A stretch of DNA of 7,646 nucleotides, taken from the NCBI GenBank assembly GCA_004524385.1, contig SDNM01000066.1, forward strand, positions 1 to 7,646. The letters are read 5' to 3'. Shown here one piece after another: positions 1 through 6,543 of this stretch. Positions within the stretch are counted from its first letter, which is position 1, and the number at the start of each line of letters is the position of its first letter. Position numbers and translations under genes: made by a program. The notes below the pieces were generated by a model that saw nothing but the letters and a program-made list of their open reading frames with translations, did no database searches and was not told where the DNA came from. The DNA is from Promethearchaeota archaeon. GTDB lineage: Archaea; Asgardarchaeota; Lokiarchaeia; Sigyniarchaeales; SOKP01.

Positions 1-1343
1 AAGGAAAGGCTTCTACTGGAAAATTTTTAACTTATGGTATGCCTCGATTAAGTGCTGCAATCGTTTTAGATATTATTGACTTTGGTATCCTTTTTCTTTA
101 TATTAATGCCTATGGACTTACTCCACTACTTCTAGGACTTGCATTAGCGGTTGGTAAACTAAGTATTGCGGTTGGTCAATTTTTAATGGGATGGCTATCT
201 GACAGTACAAAAACAAAATATGGGCGAAGAAAACCTTTCATGATTTTTTTCGCTCCATTAACAGCAATAGCTTTTATATGCGCATTATTACCGATGATAT
301 TTCTTCAAAATCCAAGTTATATCATATTATTTATATGGATATTAGTCTGGGACGCTATGCTTCAATTCTCATACGGTGGTTTGACCACACCTTATCAATC
401 TTGGGTTGCTGAGCAATTTATAGTCAATGAAAGACCTAAAGCATCCGCTTTCCAGAATCTCTTTAGTTTTATTGGAGCAGGTATTGGTATAGTTTTTACA
501 CTACTTGTATTTCCGCCATTGATTGAATCTTTTCAAAAAACAGGAGCAATTGACTTAATCTTTATTATCTTAATAATAGCGTTTGCATTGTTATTAATTG
601 CTCTTTTTTACACATGTGCGTATTTTCTACCGGTAGAAACAAGTGAAGGTGCTCAGATGAGTTTCATTGAAGATTTAAAGAAAGTATTTAAAGATAAAAA
701 TTTCATTAATGTATGTTGGTTACAGGCCATTGCTTTTTTAGCTATTGGTATGATTACACCAACGATATTGGGTTTCACTACAATTGTATTGAAATTGGAA
801 GGTGCAACTTTATATTTAGCTGCTGGGTGCCTTTTAGTTGGAATTACAGCTTTTCTCTTTATGTGGAAAAAACTTATTGATAAAAAAGGCAAAAAATCAA
901 CGTTTTCTTTAATCTTAATGACAGGAATCATAGTATTACCTTTCACTTTAATAGGACTGATTCCTGGTGAAATAAACTTTTTAATTGGTATAATTTTTGT
1001 TTTAGCAATCGCAGCTTTTATGGGAGGTTGGTATCTGTTTCCATATATTTGGTTCGCAGACTTAGCTGAAGACGCTGAAGTAAAATCAGGAGAAACAGGA
1101 AGAAAGGCAGGATTATATGCAGGATTTCCACAAATCTTACTCAATATTTTTCAAGCAATCGCCTTATTTATTACAGGATTTATTTTAGGATTACCTAATA
1201 TCCCTGGAAAAGACTTTTCATGGGGATATGTGCTTTGGGGTTTATGGTGTTCTGGAATTATTCTAATAGCTTATCTTTTTACGAAAAAATTCATTACTTT
1301 GGATTTTGACTGGGAGAAAGAGAGACGTAGTAACTCTAAATAA
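1..1343 (+). CDS. GPH/MFS_2-family cation symporter, 5' partial
   Basis: A polytopic membrane transporter of the major facilitator superfamily, GPH (glycoside-pentoside-hexuronide:cation symporter) branch, which includes MelB and, more distantly, eukaryotic MFSD2A. Numbering from the ATG at 39, the loop 2-3 signature GWLSDSTKTKYGRRKPFM lies at residues 51-67. The late-helix family signature ADLAEDAEVKSGETGRKAG lies at 340-358, matching the usual D-x-x-D-E-x-x-x-G-x-R-x-x-G pattern. About twelve hydrophobic segments are visible. The first ATG (39) has no Shine-Dalgarno, and the frame stays open to the left edge. The upstream codons read GKASTGKFLTYG, and LTYG lines up without a gap with the conserved LSYG near the N-terminus of MelB-type proteins (family sequence recalled). 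I therefore place the true start outside the window. Substrate cannot be read from sequence: sugar, lipid or another solute are all possible. Family call is firm; substrate unknown. Confidence 0.88.
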   Translation, partial: GKASTGKFLTYGMPRLSAAIVLDIIDFGILFLYINAYGLTPLLLGLALAVGKLSIAVGQFLMGWLSDSTKTKYGRRKPFMIFFAPLTAIAFICALLPMIFLQNPSYIILFIWILVWDAMLQFSYGGLTTPYQSWVAEQFIVNERPKASAFQNLFSFIGAGIGIVFTLLVFPPLIESFQKTGAIDLIFIILIIAFALLLIALFYTCAYFLPVETSEGAQMSFIEDLKKVFKDKNFINVCWLQAIAFLAIGMITPTILGFTTIVLKLEGATLYLAAGCLLVGITAFLFMWKKLIDKKGKKSTFSLILMTGIIVLPFTLIGLIPGEINFLIGIIFVLAIAAFMGGWYLFPYIWFADLAEDAEVKSGETGRKAGLYAGFPQILLNIFQAIALFITGFILGLPNIPGKDFSWGYVLWGLWCSGIILIAYLFTKKFITLDFDWEKERRSNSK

Positions 1344-1348
1344 ATATC

Positions 1349-1356
1349 TTTTTTTT
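1349..1356 (+). terminator. Oligo-T terminator after the symporter
   Basis: A run of eight T starts five bases after the TAA stop of the transporter, with no hairpin before it. This is the usual form of an archaeal intrinsic terminator (U tract alone). Confidence 0.55.
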
Positions 1357-1419
1357 CTATTATTTAACCTTAGAAATTTTTGAAATTCCCAAGCCTGATA
1401 CTGATAAAAAATAACTTTA

Positions 1420-1454
1420 TTTTTTATATATCTTTTTTTTAATATATTTTTTTT
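1420..1454 (+). terminator. Cluster of further oligo-T tracts
   Basis: Three more T runs lie in the 198-bp gap before the ligase gene: T6 at 1420-1425, T8 at 1433-1440 and T8 at 1447-1454, separated by short AT stretches. They could be back-up terminators for the transporter transcript. TATA-like stretches lie between and after them (tatata near 1426, ataatata near 1462), so part of the region may instead be promoter for the ligase. The sequence does not settle which. Confidence 0.4.
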
Positions 1455-1525
1455 AGTATCCATAATATAATCTATCATAAGTTTTTAAGAAAAACTAAAA
1501 TTCATAAAAATTTCATAAACTTAAA

Positions 1526-1533
1526 AGGATGAT
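1526..1533 (+). promoter_or_regulatory. Ribosome binding site of the acyl-CoA ligase
   Basis: AGGATGAT lies eight bases before the ATG at 1542 and partly matches the 16S anti-SD complement (AGG plus TGAT). It supports that start codon and implies a leadered mRNA, unlike the two acyltransferase-like genes, whose starts lack such a site. Confidence 0.5.
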
Positions 1534-1541
1534 TTAGGAAG

Positions 1542-3575
1542 ATGGCAAAAAAGAGATGGAGCAAATATTTACCAAAAGTGAGATATAATAATCTTGTTGA
1601 GATGATATTTGCCAGTATTAAGAAATATGGTAAAAAAACATCTATTCGTTGGTTTGAGGATGATGGAACAATCCAATCACTTTCTTATGAAGAATTGGGG
1701 CTAAAGATAAAATCTGTTTTTTATGCTTTGAATGCTCTTGGCTTTGAAAAGCAAGATCATATTGCTATTTGCTCAGAAACATCTCGAATATGGGTATATG
1801 CGGATTTAGGCATTCAAGCTTTAGGTTGTGTAACCGTAGCAATCTATCCGTCATTAAAACCTAAAGAAATCTTGTACATTTTGAAAGATTCTGAAAGTAA
1901 AGCAATTTTTGTAGATACTCAAGAAAATTTAGCAAAAGTTCTGTCCATTGAAAAAGAAATTCCTGACTTGAGATATATTATTGCTATTGAACCGTTTGAT
2001 GAATCTTTAAGAAACAGTAAAGTTATTTCTTTTAATGAATTATTATCAGATGGTTTTAAAGAGCTCAATATTAGGGAGACTTTTGGAATAGAAAACGATA
2101 CATTGGGACCTGATACATTCAACAATTCAATAAAAAATATAAAAGAGGATGATTTAGCGAGTTTAATTTATACTTCAGGAACAACTGGCATCCCTAAAGG
2201 AGTTATGTTAACACATAAAAACTTCCTATCTGATGCAGTTGCTGGAATATCCGTTGCTCTAACCCTTAAAAAGGGGGTAAAACCATGGAAAATGGAATTC
2301 TGTGCAATTATGCCATTTTCTCACTCATTTGGACGATGTGTTGATGAATATTGCTCATTGTTTATCGGAGCAACAATGAATATTGTTGGAGAGTACGATC
2401 CTGAAAAAATAAGAAGAGCTTTTGAAGAATTTAAACCTACTATAATGTGTGGAATTCCCTACCTTTATCAGAAAATCTACAACATTATTTTAGATGAACT
2501 TGCTGCTTATCCTAAATTAATCGTAAACATAGTTAATAAAGTAATTGCTAATGGTAAGGAATATTATACCAATAAAGGTTTAGGGAAGAAAAATAAATTT
2601 GGTGTTAAATTAAGGCAAAAAACAACAGCCAAACTTGTTGGGAAAGTAATTACAAAGAAACTTGGAGGGCGGTGGCAACTTATGGTTAGTGGTTCAGCTG
2701 CAATCTCAAAAGATTTAATATATTTTTTCAATACTCTTGGAATCAATATGATTGAAGGGTATGGTTTAACAGAAACATCGCCTGTTACCCATCTTCTAAG
2801 AACGGAATATAATTCTGATTTTCGACCTAATTTTAATAAAAAGATTGATATCTTTAGTAAGATTGGTACGATTGGACCGCCAATAGAAATAGTTGATAAT
2901 CCATATGAGAATATTCAACAAAAAATGGACCCTCTTACAGGTGAACTATTAATTAAGGGACCGATGGTAATGAAAGGTTATTGGAAAAAACCTGAGTTAA
3001 CTGCCAAAGCTATTGATGAAAATGGTTGGTTGCACACTGGAGATATAGTAAAAATAGATGAGGACGGCTATGTAAAAATAGAAGGTAGATCTAAAATTGT
3101 GATTAAATTATCCACTGGAAAGATGATTAGCCCTGCGTCAATAGAAACTTTAATAACACCCACCTCAAAAATCATTGCTCAATTTATCTTGGTCGGCGAC
3201 GATACGAAAAAATATTTAACCGCAATAGTAGTTCCATACCAACAGCCTTTAAAAGAATACGCTGACAAAAACAATATAGAATATAATTCTTGGAAAGATT
3301 TAATACGAAATAATAAGATTTTAGATAAAATAAAAGAAGAAGTCAATAATCTCACAAAAGATGTAGTTGAATTTTCGCGTCCAAAAAAATTTCTTATAAG
3401 TAGTGCAGCTTTTACCAGTGAAAAATACACTACTCCAACGTATAAGTTTAAACGGAATGCAATCTTCGAAGATTTAAAAAACGATATCGACAAATTATAT
3501 GAAACTAGTCAAGATTTTTTAATAGTTGAAGATAGATTAACAGATTTCTATGATCAGAGTTTAATTATCTCTTAA
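1542..3575 (+). CDS. Long-chain fatty-acid-CoA ligase (AMP-forming)
   Basis: An ANL-superfamily adenylate-forming enzyme of the FAA1/COG1022 long-chain acyl-CoA synthetase type. It activates a fatty acid with ATP to acyl-AMP and then to acyl-CoA, in the cytoplasm or at the inner membrane face. Visible core motifs: the P-loop YTSGTTGIPKGVML at residues 210-223; PFSHSFGR, which forms part of the acyl site; GYGLTETSP at 406-414; GWLHTGD at 495-501, with Asp501 the expected ribose ligand; GRSK at 515-518 with Arg516; and TPTYKFKR at 631-638, whose Lys635 fits the catalytic A10 lysine. All core residues are present, so it should be active. At 677 residues it is longer than the roughly 600 usual for bacterial homologues, with extra sequence before the P-loop (about 165-205), around 420-470, and a C-terminal tail. 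The start is supported by a Shine-Dalgarno. Chain-length preference cannot be read. In archaea a role in fatty-acid catabolism or protein/lipid acylation is more likely than phospholipid synthesis (inference). Confidence 0.93.
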   Translation: MAKKRWSKYLPKVRYNNLVEMIFASIKKYGKKTSIRWFEDDGTIQSLSYEELGLKIKSVFYALNALGFEKQDHIAICSETSRIWVYADLGIQALGCVTVAIYPSLKPKEILYILKDSESKAIFVDTQENLAKVLSIEKEIPDLRYIIAIEPFDESLRNSKVISFNELLSDGFKELNIRETFGIENDTLGPDTFNNSIKNIKEDDLASLIYTSGTTGIPKGVMLTHKNFLSDAVAGISVALTLKKGVKPWKMEFCAIMPFSHSFGRCVDEYCSLFIGATMNIVGEYDPEKIRRAFEEFKPTIMCGIPYLYQKIYNIILDELAAYPKLIVNIVNKVIANGKEYYTNKGLGKKNKFGVKLRQKTTAKLVGKVITKKLGGRWQLMVSGSAAISKDLIYFFNTLGINMIEGYGLTETSPVTHLLRTEYNSDFRPNFNKKIDIFSKIGTIGPPIEIVDNPYENIQQKMDPLTGELLIKGPMVMKGYWKKPELTAKAIDENGWLHTGDIVKIDEDGYVKIEGRSKIVIKLSTGKMISPASIETLITPTSKIIAQFILVGDDTKKYLTAIVVPYQQPLKEYADKNNIEYNSWKDLIRNNKILDKIKEEVNNLTKDVVEFSRPKKFLISSAAFTSEKYTTPTYKFKRNAIFEDLKNDIDKLYETSQDFLIVEDRLTDFYDQSLIIS

Positions 3576-3581
3576 TTTTTT
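3576..3581 (+). terminator. T6 tract directly after the ligase stop
   Basis: Six T follow the TAA stop with no hairpin. It is short for an archaeal terminator, so some read-through into the small ORF at 3603 is possible. Confidence 0.3.
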
Positions 3582-3602
3582 AACGGGCATAATATTACAT
3601 TG

Positions 3603-3689
3603 ATGCCACAATTAATATGGTTCGCTGTGCTGATTGCGTTTTATTTTGTAGCACTTAAAGTGAAGTCCAAACTCTCAATTAATTCATAA
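3603..3689 (+). CDS. Possible 28-residue single-helix membrane peptide
   Basis: A short ORF, ATG to TAA, encoding a strongly hydrophobic stretch (LIWFAVLIAFYFVAL) followed by a basic tail (KVKSKLS). That is the layout of a one-helix membrane miniprotein with its C-terminus in the cytoplasm. It is in the same frame as the ligase that ends 27 bases upstream, and the intervening codons (FFNGHNITL) have no stop, so read-through of the TAA would append a membrane anchor. Against it: the only Shine-Dalgarno candidate is a poor GGG at 3585-3587, it is very short, and AT-rich DNA readily encodes hydrophobic residues. I do not recognise it as a known family. Confidence 0.25.
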   Translation: MPQLIWFAVLIAFYFVALKVKSKLSINS

Positions 3690-3717
3690 TTATTTAATTG
3701 ATAACTAAAATTTAAAG

Positions 3718-3723
3718 AAAAAA
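3718..3723 (-). terminator. T tract downstream of the 3741-4874 gene
   Basis: Read on the minus strand this is a T6 run beginning 17 bases after the stop of the first acyltransferase-like gene. It lies in the convergent gap with the ligase and is a plausible U-tract terminator. Confidence 0.35.
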
Positions 3724-3740
3724 TCCAAAATAATATGTTA

Positions 3741-4874
3741 TTATTGAGAAATTTTAGTTTCTTTTTCTAAAATTTTTCTCTTTTTTCTTTTCTCTATTTC
3801 TGTTGCCAATAGAAAGCTTGCAATGCTTATGCCTACCTTTAGAGACGCCTTAGGTCCCAATTTAATATAAATGAACCTTAGTAAAATTGTCATTATAATT
3901 ATTACTGGAATAACTATTATCCAGATTGTTATTACAGTTAATTGACGATAAAATAGAAAAAACAAAAGATTATGAGCAATATAGATTGTAAATGAATAAT
4001 AAGAGTAATAAAAGAAAAATCGATAGCTTTTTTTCAATTTAAAAATTTCAAATTCTTCTAAACCAAGTGTTATTGAAATAAATAGAAATAATACACCAAT
4101 GGCGTAAAAGGTTGCTGAAATTGTTGAATAATATAAAAAACTAGGGAAAAGATATAAAATTCCGCAAAGAGTTATGACTGATCCTAATAAAATGAATGGA
4201 TAAATAAATTTCTTTTTAAAGGCGCTTTCTCTTTCAGCTTTATCTTCAATTAGATTAAGATTATAGATAAGATCTCCCACTATTGTTCCAATAAGAAAGA
4301 TGGTGAAAAAGGGCAGGATTGGATATAAGTATAGGGGAAAATATAAAATATAATATATGAAACCATAAATATTAGCCTCTCCTATATGTTCCTTTATGAA
4401 TCCTAAAATTAGTTCATTTACAATTAATATAATAATTGCGAGGATTAACCTAAGGATTTTTGAAGTTTTTAATAAGGGCCATGCCATAAAAAATGAAAAA
4501 CTAAGTGTTTGTAGGATATTCCACATCCAAATTGCTCTAATATCACCACCAAACACCGCAAATGCACCAAAAATATTATAAATAAACGAAATTATTAAGA
4601 GAAAAAGCGCCCTAAATAAGTATATATTTCTTAGTTTCTGCCTAAATAATTTATCTGAAGCTTCAGGTCTTAACATATTTCTTTGATAAGATAAAAAGGT
4701 AACAGTTCCTGAAATGAACACGAATCCAGCAGCGCCTAAAGGAGCTAAAAATGTATATAAAAATAAAAATAACCAATAATCCTCCGCTGTTAACCACCAA
4801 TCTAACATGTGCCCCCCTACCATTATAATCATGCAAAATCCGCGAATCATATCAATGGTTTTATATCTTTTCAT
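3741..4874 (-). CDS. HGSNAT/DUF1624-type membrane acyltransferase, paralogue 1
   Basis: A 377-residue integral membrane protein with about ten hydrophobic helices. The N-terminus (KTIDMIRGFCMIIMVGGHM, residues 5-23) is the signature of the heparan-alpha-glucosaminide N-acetyltransferase catalytic family (HGSNAT_cat/DUF1624): I-D-x-x-R-G, then a helix ending in G-H. His22 is the candidate catalytic or acyl-carrying histidine by family analogy. FVFISG follows in the next helix, and PFFTIFLIGTIVG and YYSFTIYIAHN (His301) come later. Known relatives move an acetyl group from cytoplasmic acetyl-CoA across the membrane onto a sugar, but many prokaryotic members are uncharacterised, so donor and acceptor are unknown. 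The C-terminus is a cytoplasmic basic tail rich in E and K. Roughly half its residues match the gene at 5083-6189, most densely at both ends, which indicates tandem duplication. No Shine-Dalgarno precedes the ATG; an upstream element at -34 to -25 suggests a leaderless transcript. Confidence 0.75.
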   Translation of the reverse strand: MKRYKTIDMIRGFCMIIMVGGHMLDWWLTAEDYWLFLFLYTFLAPLGAAGFVFISGTVTFLSYQRNMLRPEASDKLFRQKLRNIYLFRALFLLIISFIYNIFGAFAVFGGDIRAIWMWNILQTLSFSFFMAWPLLKTSKILRLILAIIILIVNELILGFIKEHIGEANIYGFIYYILYFPLYLYPILPFFTIFLIGTIVGDLIYNLNLIEDKAERESAFKKKFIYPFILLGSVITLCGILYLFPSFLYYSTISATFYAIGVLFLFISITLGLEEFEIFKLKKSYRFFFYYSYYSFTIYIAHNLLFFLFYRQLTVITIWIIVIPVIIIMTILLRFIYIKLGPKASLKVGISIASFLLATEIEKRKKRKILEKETKISQ

Positions 4875-4898
4875 TATTAGATCGAAATTTCTATTATT

Positions 4899-4908
4899 TC
4901 TAAATATT
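4899..4908 (-). promoter_or_regulatory. TATA-like element of paralogue 1
   Basis: On the minus strand the element reads AATATTTAGA and lies exactly 24 bases before the ATG, the distance expected for an archaeal TATA box on a leaderless mRNA. The identical decamer sits 24 bases before the other paralogue's ATG, although the sequence between element and start is only about half conserved. It departs from the TTTATATA consensus. Confidence 0.4.
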
Positions 4909-5112
4909 ATGCAGATTGTGTTTTTTATTATAGTCCTTAAATTAAACTCTAACCTCTCAAATAATTTAAAATTTTTTATTTTATTAAAATCCGCTTAATT
5001 TTATCTCTAAATATTGTGCCGATTGTGTTTTAGATTATCGCCGATAAATTTAACTCTAACCTCTCAAATAATTTAAAATTTTTTAATTTGCTAAAATCTG
5101 CTTAATTCTATC
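4899..5112. repeat. Two-copy 107-bp tandem direct repeat
   Basis: Copy A (4899-5005) and copy B (5006-5112) abut and align without gaps at 93 of 107 positions by my count. A 34-base core is identical (4945-4978 and 5052-5085). Copy B begins, on the minus strand, inside the last codons of the upstream paralogue (reading DRIKQILAN then stop), runs through its 3' flank and ends in the AATATTTAGA promoter-like element. Copy A repeats the same plan: a tail pseudo-copy reading DKIKRILIK then stop, the same flank, and the element that serves paralogue 1. It is therefore a gene-tail-to-promoter unit duplicated in tandem, or the remains of a lost middle gene. Confidence 0.85.
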
Positions 5113-6189
5113 TTTTTTTCTCACAATCATTACAAAAGAAACAACACTTATTCCAAATTTTATAGATGCATATGGACCTAATTTTTTATGGACGAATATA
5201 ATTACTAAACTTAATATAATCATTGTCACAATTACCGGAATCCATATAGTTATTATGGTGAGCTGACGATAAAAGAGAAAATATAAGATATTATGCACTA
5301 TATATATAGTAAAGGAATAATAGGAGTAATAATAGAAAAATTTATGGTTTTTCTTTATCTTTATGATTTCAAATTCTTCAATCAACATTAATACTGAAAA
5401 AATAATTAAGATTAATCCCAATGAATAAACCATCGATGAAAACATAGCATGTTCTAAAAAACTAGGAAATTGAAATAAAATGCCGAATATCATTAGACTT
5501 AATCCTAAAATTGACGAGTACATTAGAAGATTTTTAAAAGCAATTCTCCTCTCATCTTGATTTTCTATTTGATCTAATTCAAAAAGAAACTCTCCTAATA
5601 CTGTTCCAAGAAGAAATATGGAGAAAAAGGGTAGAATTACATATTCATGTGGTGGGTTGAATAAAAGATAAAATAATATCCCATAAAAATTAATCTGCCC
5701 TTGATAAGGTAATAAAAATTCAAAAATTAATTGATTAGCAATTAATAATATAATTCCAAGAATTATTCTAAGGATTTTTGAAGTCCTTAATAAGGGCCAT
5801 ATCAAAAAAAGTGAAAAAGCGATTGTTTGCAGAACATTCCAAGCCCAAATCCATCTAAGATCTTCAAATACTAGGAAAGCTCCTACAATATTATAAATTA
5901 AAGCAATTACCAGTAGAAGGAATGCTCTTAACATAAACACATTCCTAACTGTTTGCATATTAAATTCATTTGATTCTTTAATTTGCGTAAGCCTTTTTCT
6001 ATAACCTAAAGTGGCACTTGCTCCTGAAATAAATAAGAAAGCAGAAACTCCAAGAGGCGCCAAAATTATATAGTAAACTATATATATCCATAAATCCTCT
6101 TCAGTTAACCACCAATTAAGCATATGTCCAATCACCATGCCAAAGATGGCCATTCCACGAGCAGTATCAATTGTCTTAAATCTTTTCAT
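5083..6189 (-). CDS. HGSNAT/DUF1624-type membrane acyltransferase, paralogue 2
   Basis: A 368-residue polytopic membrane protein and tandem paralogue of the 3741-4874 gene. It shares MKR-[FY]-KTID, R11-G12, G21-His22-M23, LAPLG, the FISG helix, the NxLQT and WPLL-[KR]-TSKILR segments, PFF-x-IFL-x-GT near the middle, and the highly conserved YYSYYSFTIYI-x-HN with His299. Family knowledge points to transmembrane acyl or acetyl transfer from CoA to a glycan or other acceptor; the actual substrate is not visible. The two proteins differ most in the loop after the third helix (about residues 65-80) and at the C-terminus, where this one ends in a short basic tail, RKKDRIKQILAN. The gene starts without a Shine-Dalgarno, has the shared -34 to -25 element, and diverges from pyrE. 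There is no T tract between it and paralogue 1, so some co-transcription is possible. Confidence 0.75.
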   Translation of the reverse strand: MKRFKTIDTARGMAIFGMVIGHMLNWWLTEEDLWIYIVYYIILAPLGVSAFLFISGASATLGYRKRLTQIKESNEFNMQTVRNVFMLRAFLLLVIALIYNIVGAFLVFEDLRWIWAWNVLQTIAFSLFLIWPLLRTSKILRIILGIILLIANQLIFEFLLPYQGQINFYGILFYLLFNPPHEYVILPFFSIFLLGTVLGEFLFELDQIENQDERRIAFKNLLMYSSILGLSLMIFGILFQFPSFLEHAMFSSMVYSLGLILIIFSVLMLIEEFEIIKIKKNHKFFYYYSYYSFTIYIVHNILYFLFYRQLTIITIWIPVIVTMIILSLVIIFVHKKLGPYASIKFGISVVSFVMIVRKKDRIKQILAN

Positions 6190-6213
6190 CGTATTACAGA
6201 AATGTATACTAGT

Positions 6214-6223
6214 TCTAAATATT
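6214..6223 (-). promoter_or_regulatory. TATA-like element of paralogue 2
   Basis: AATATTTAGA on the minus strand, 24 bases before the ATG. It is identical in sequence and distance to the element of paralogue 1, while most of the DNA further upstream differs. That supports function as the core promoter of a leaderless mRNA, although common descent from the gene duplication would also explain it. Confidence 0.4.
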
Positions 6224-6238
6224 TCGAGTTTAATTCGA

Positions 6239-6254
6239 TAATTGTATACAATTA
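6239..6254. promoter_or_regulatory. 16-bp perfect palindrome, possible operator
   Basis: TAATTGTATACAATTA is a perfect palindrome lying 15 bases beyond the TATA-like element of paralogue 2, where an activator or repressor dimer could bind. Its core has the same pattern as the palindrome at 6375-6388. Confidence 0.35.
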
Positions 6255-6374
6255 AAAAAGTTTAAGATGAACAGAAGAATAATGATATTCAAGTTTTAAT
6301 CATCTTTAGTATCGTTTTCTGTTCTAATATTTCATATTTTTTGTGAAATAAATCCAGGTTCTCGATATTCTTAA

Positions 6375-6388
6375 AATTCTATAGAATT
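6375..6388. promoter_or_regulatory. 14-bp perfect palindrome, possible operator
   Basis: AATTCTATAGAATT is a perfect palindrome that differs from the core of the 6239-6254 site only by a symmetric G/C swap. It sits 135 bases away, centre to centre, between the two divergent genes. AT-rich DNA makes single palindromes common; the matched form is what makes the pair notable. Confidence 0.3.
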
Positions 6389-6496
6389 AGAATAGAAAAA
6401 CCTTTTAATGAATTTAAGATTGTAGATTGATTAAGATTTTTTACTTAATTTCATAATAAAATTAAAGTATCTTCCAATAAATAATAAGAGTTTAAA

Positions 6497-6512
6497 GCTA
6501 TATTTTTATATA
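6497..6512 (+). promoter_or_regulatory. Probable TATA-box promoter of pyrE
   Basis: TTTTTATATA at 6503-6512 matches the archaeal TATA consensus well. The preceding AGCTAT is only a fair BRE. A start site about 24 bases downstream (near 6535) would leave a leader of about 9 bases, consistent with the weak AGGT at 6532-6535 before the ATG. Confidence 0.5.
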
Positions 6513-6543
6513 TACTATAAAGAGCCAGAATAGGTAGAAAAGT

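Larger units (their letters stand above)
6190..6543. other. Divergent intergenic region, 354 bp
   Basis: This gap separates divergent paralogue 2 and pyrE. No ORF of useful length and no RNA gene signature was found on either strand. It holds a TATA-like element for each side and two perfect palindromes, listed separately. The middle (about 6260-6370) shows no recognisable feature. A purine-rich AGAAAAACC followed by TTTTAAT at 6394-6409 resembles a BRE/TATA pair but is over 130 bases from pyrE and has no ORF at a leaderless distance. Confidence 0.6.

Noticed and set aside
653..1144. 163-codon open frame on the minus strand inside the transporter gene
   Set aside because: It is fully antisense to a well-supported membrane protein and its product shows no family motif; it is a shadow of the hydrophobic coding sequence.
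1263..1478. 71-codon minus-strand frame crossing the transporter end and the T-rich gap
   Set aside because: Its N-terminal half is Lys/Asn/Ile-rich sequence dictated by the T tracts, and the rest is antisense to the transporter. No Shine-Dalgarno or recognisable motif.
3179..3493. 104-codon minus-strand frame inside the acyl-CoA ligase
   Set aside because: It is antisense to the C-terminal domain of the ligase, whose motifs are intact in the plus frame.
3726..3746. AT-only inverted repeat around the stop codon of paralogue 1
   Set aside because: The stem is about five A-T pairs with mismatches beyond, too weak to call a hairpin terminator; the nearby T6 tract is the better candidate.
5035..5047. 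TTATCG-C-CGATAA inverted repeat in copy B of the 107-bp repeat
   Set aside because: The one-base spacer cannot form a hairpin loop, copy A does not conserve it, and it falls in the least conserved part of the repeat.
4899..5112. Possible CRISPR array
   Set aside because: Only two long abutting copies without spacers; one copy overlaps coding sequence.
6394..6409. BRE/TATA-like sequence in the middle of the divergent region
   Set aside because: No gene begins at a suitable distance on the plus strand, and the better TATA box at 6503-6512 already serves pyrE.
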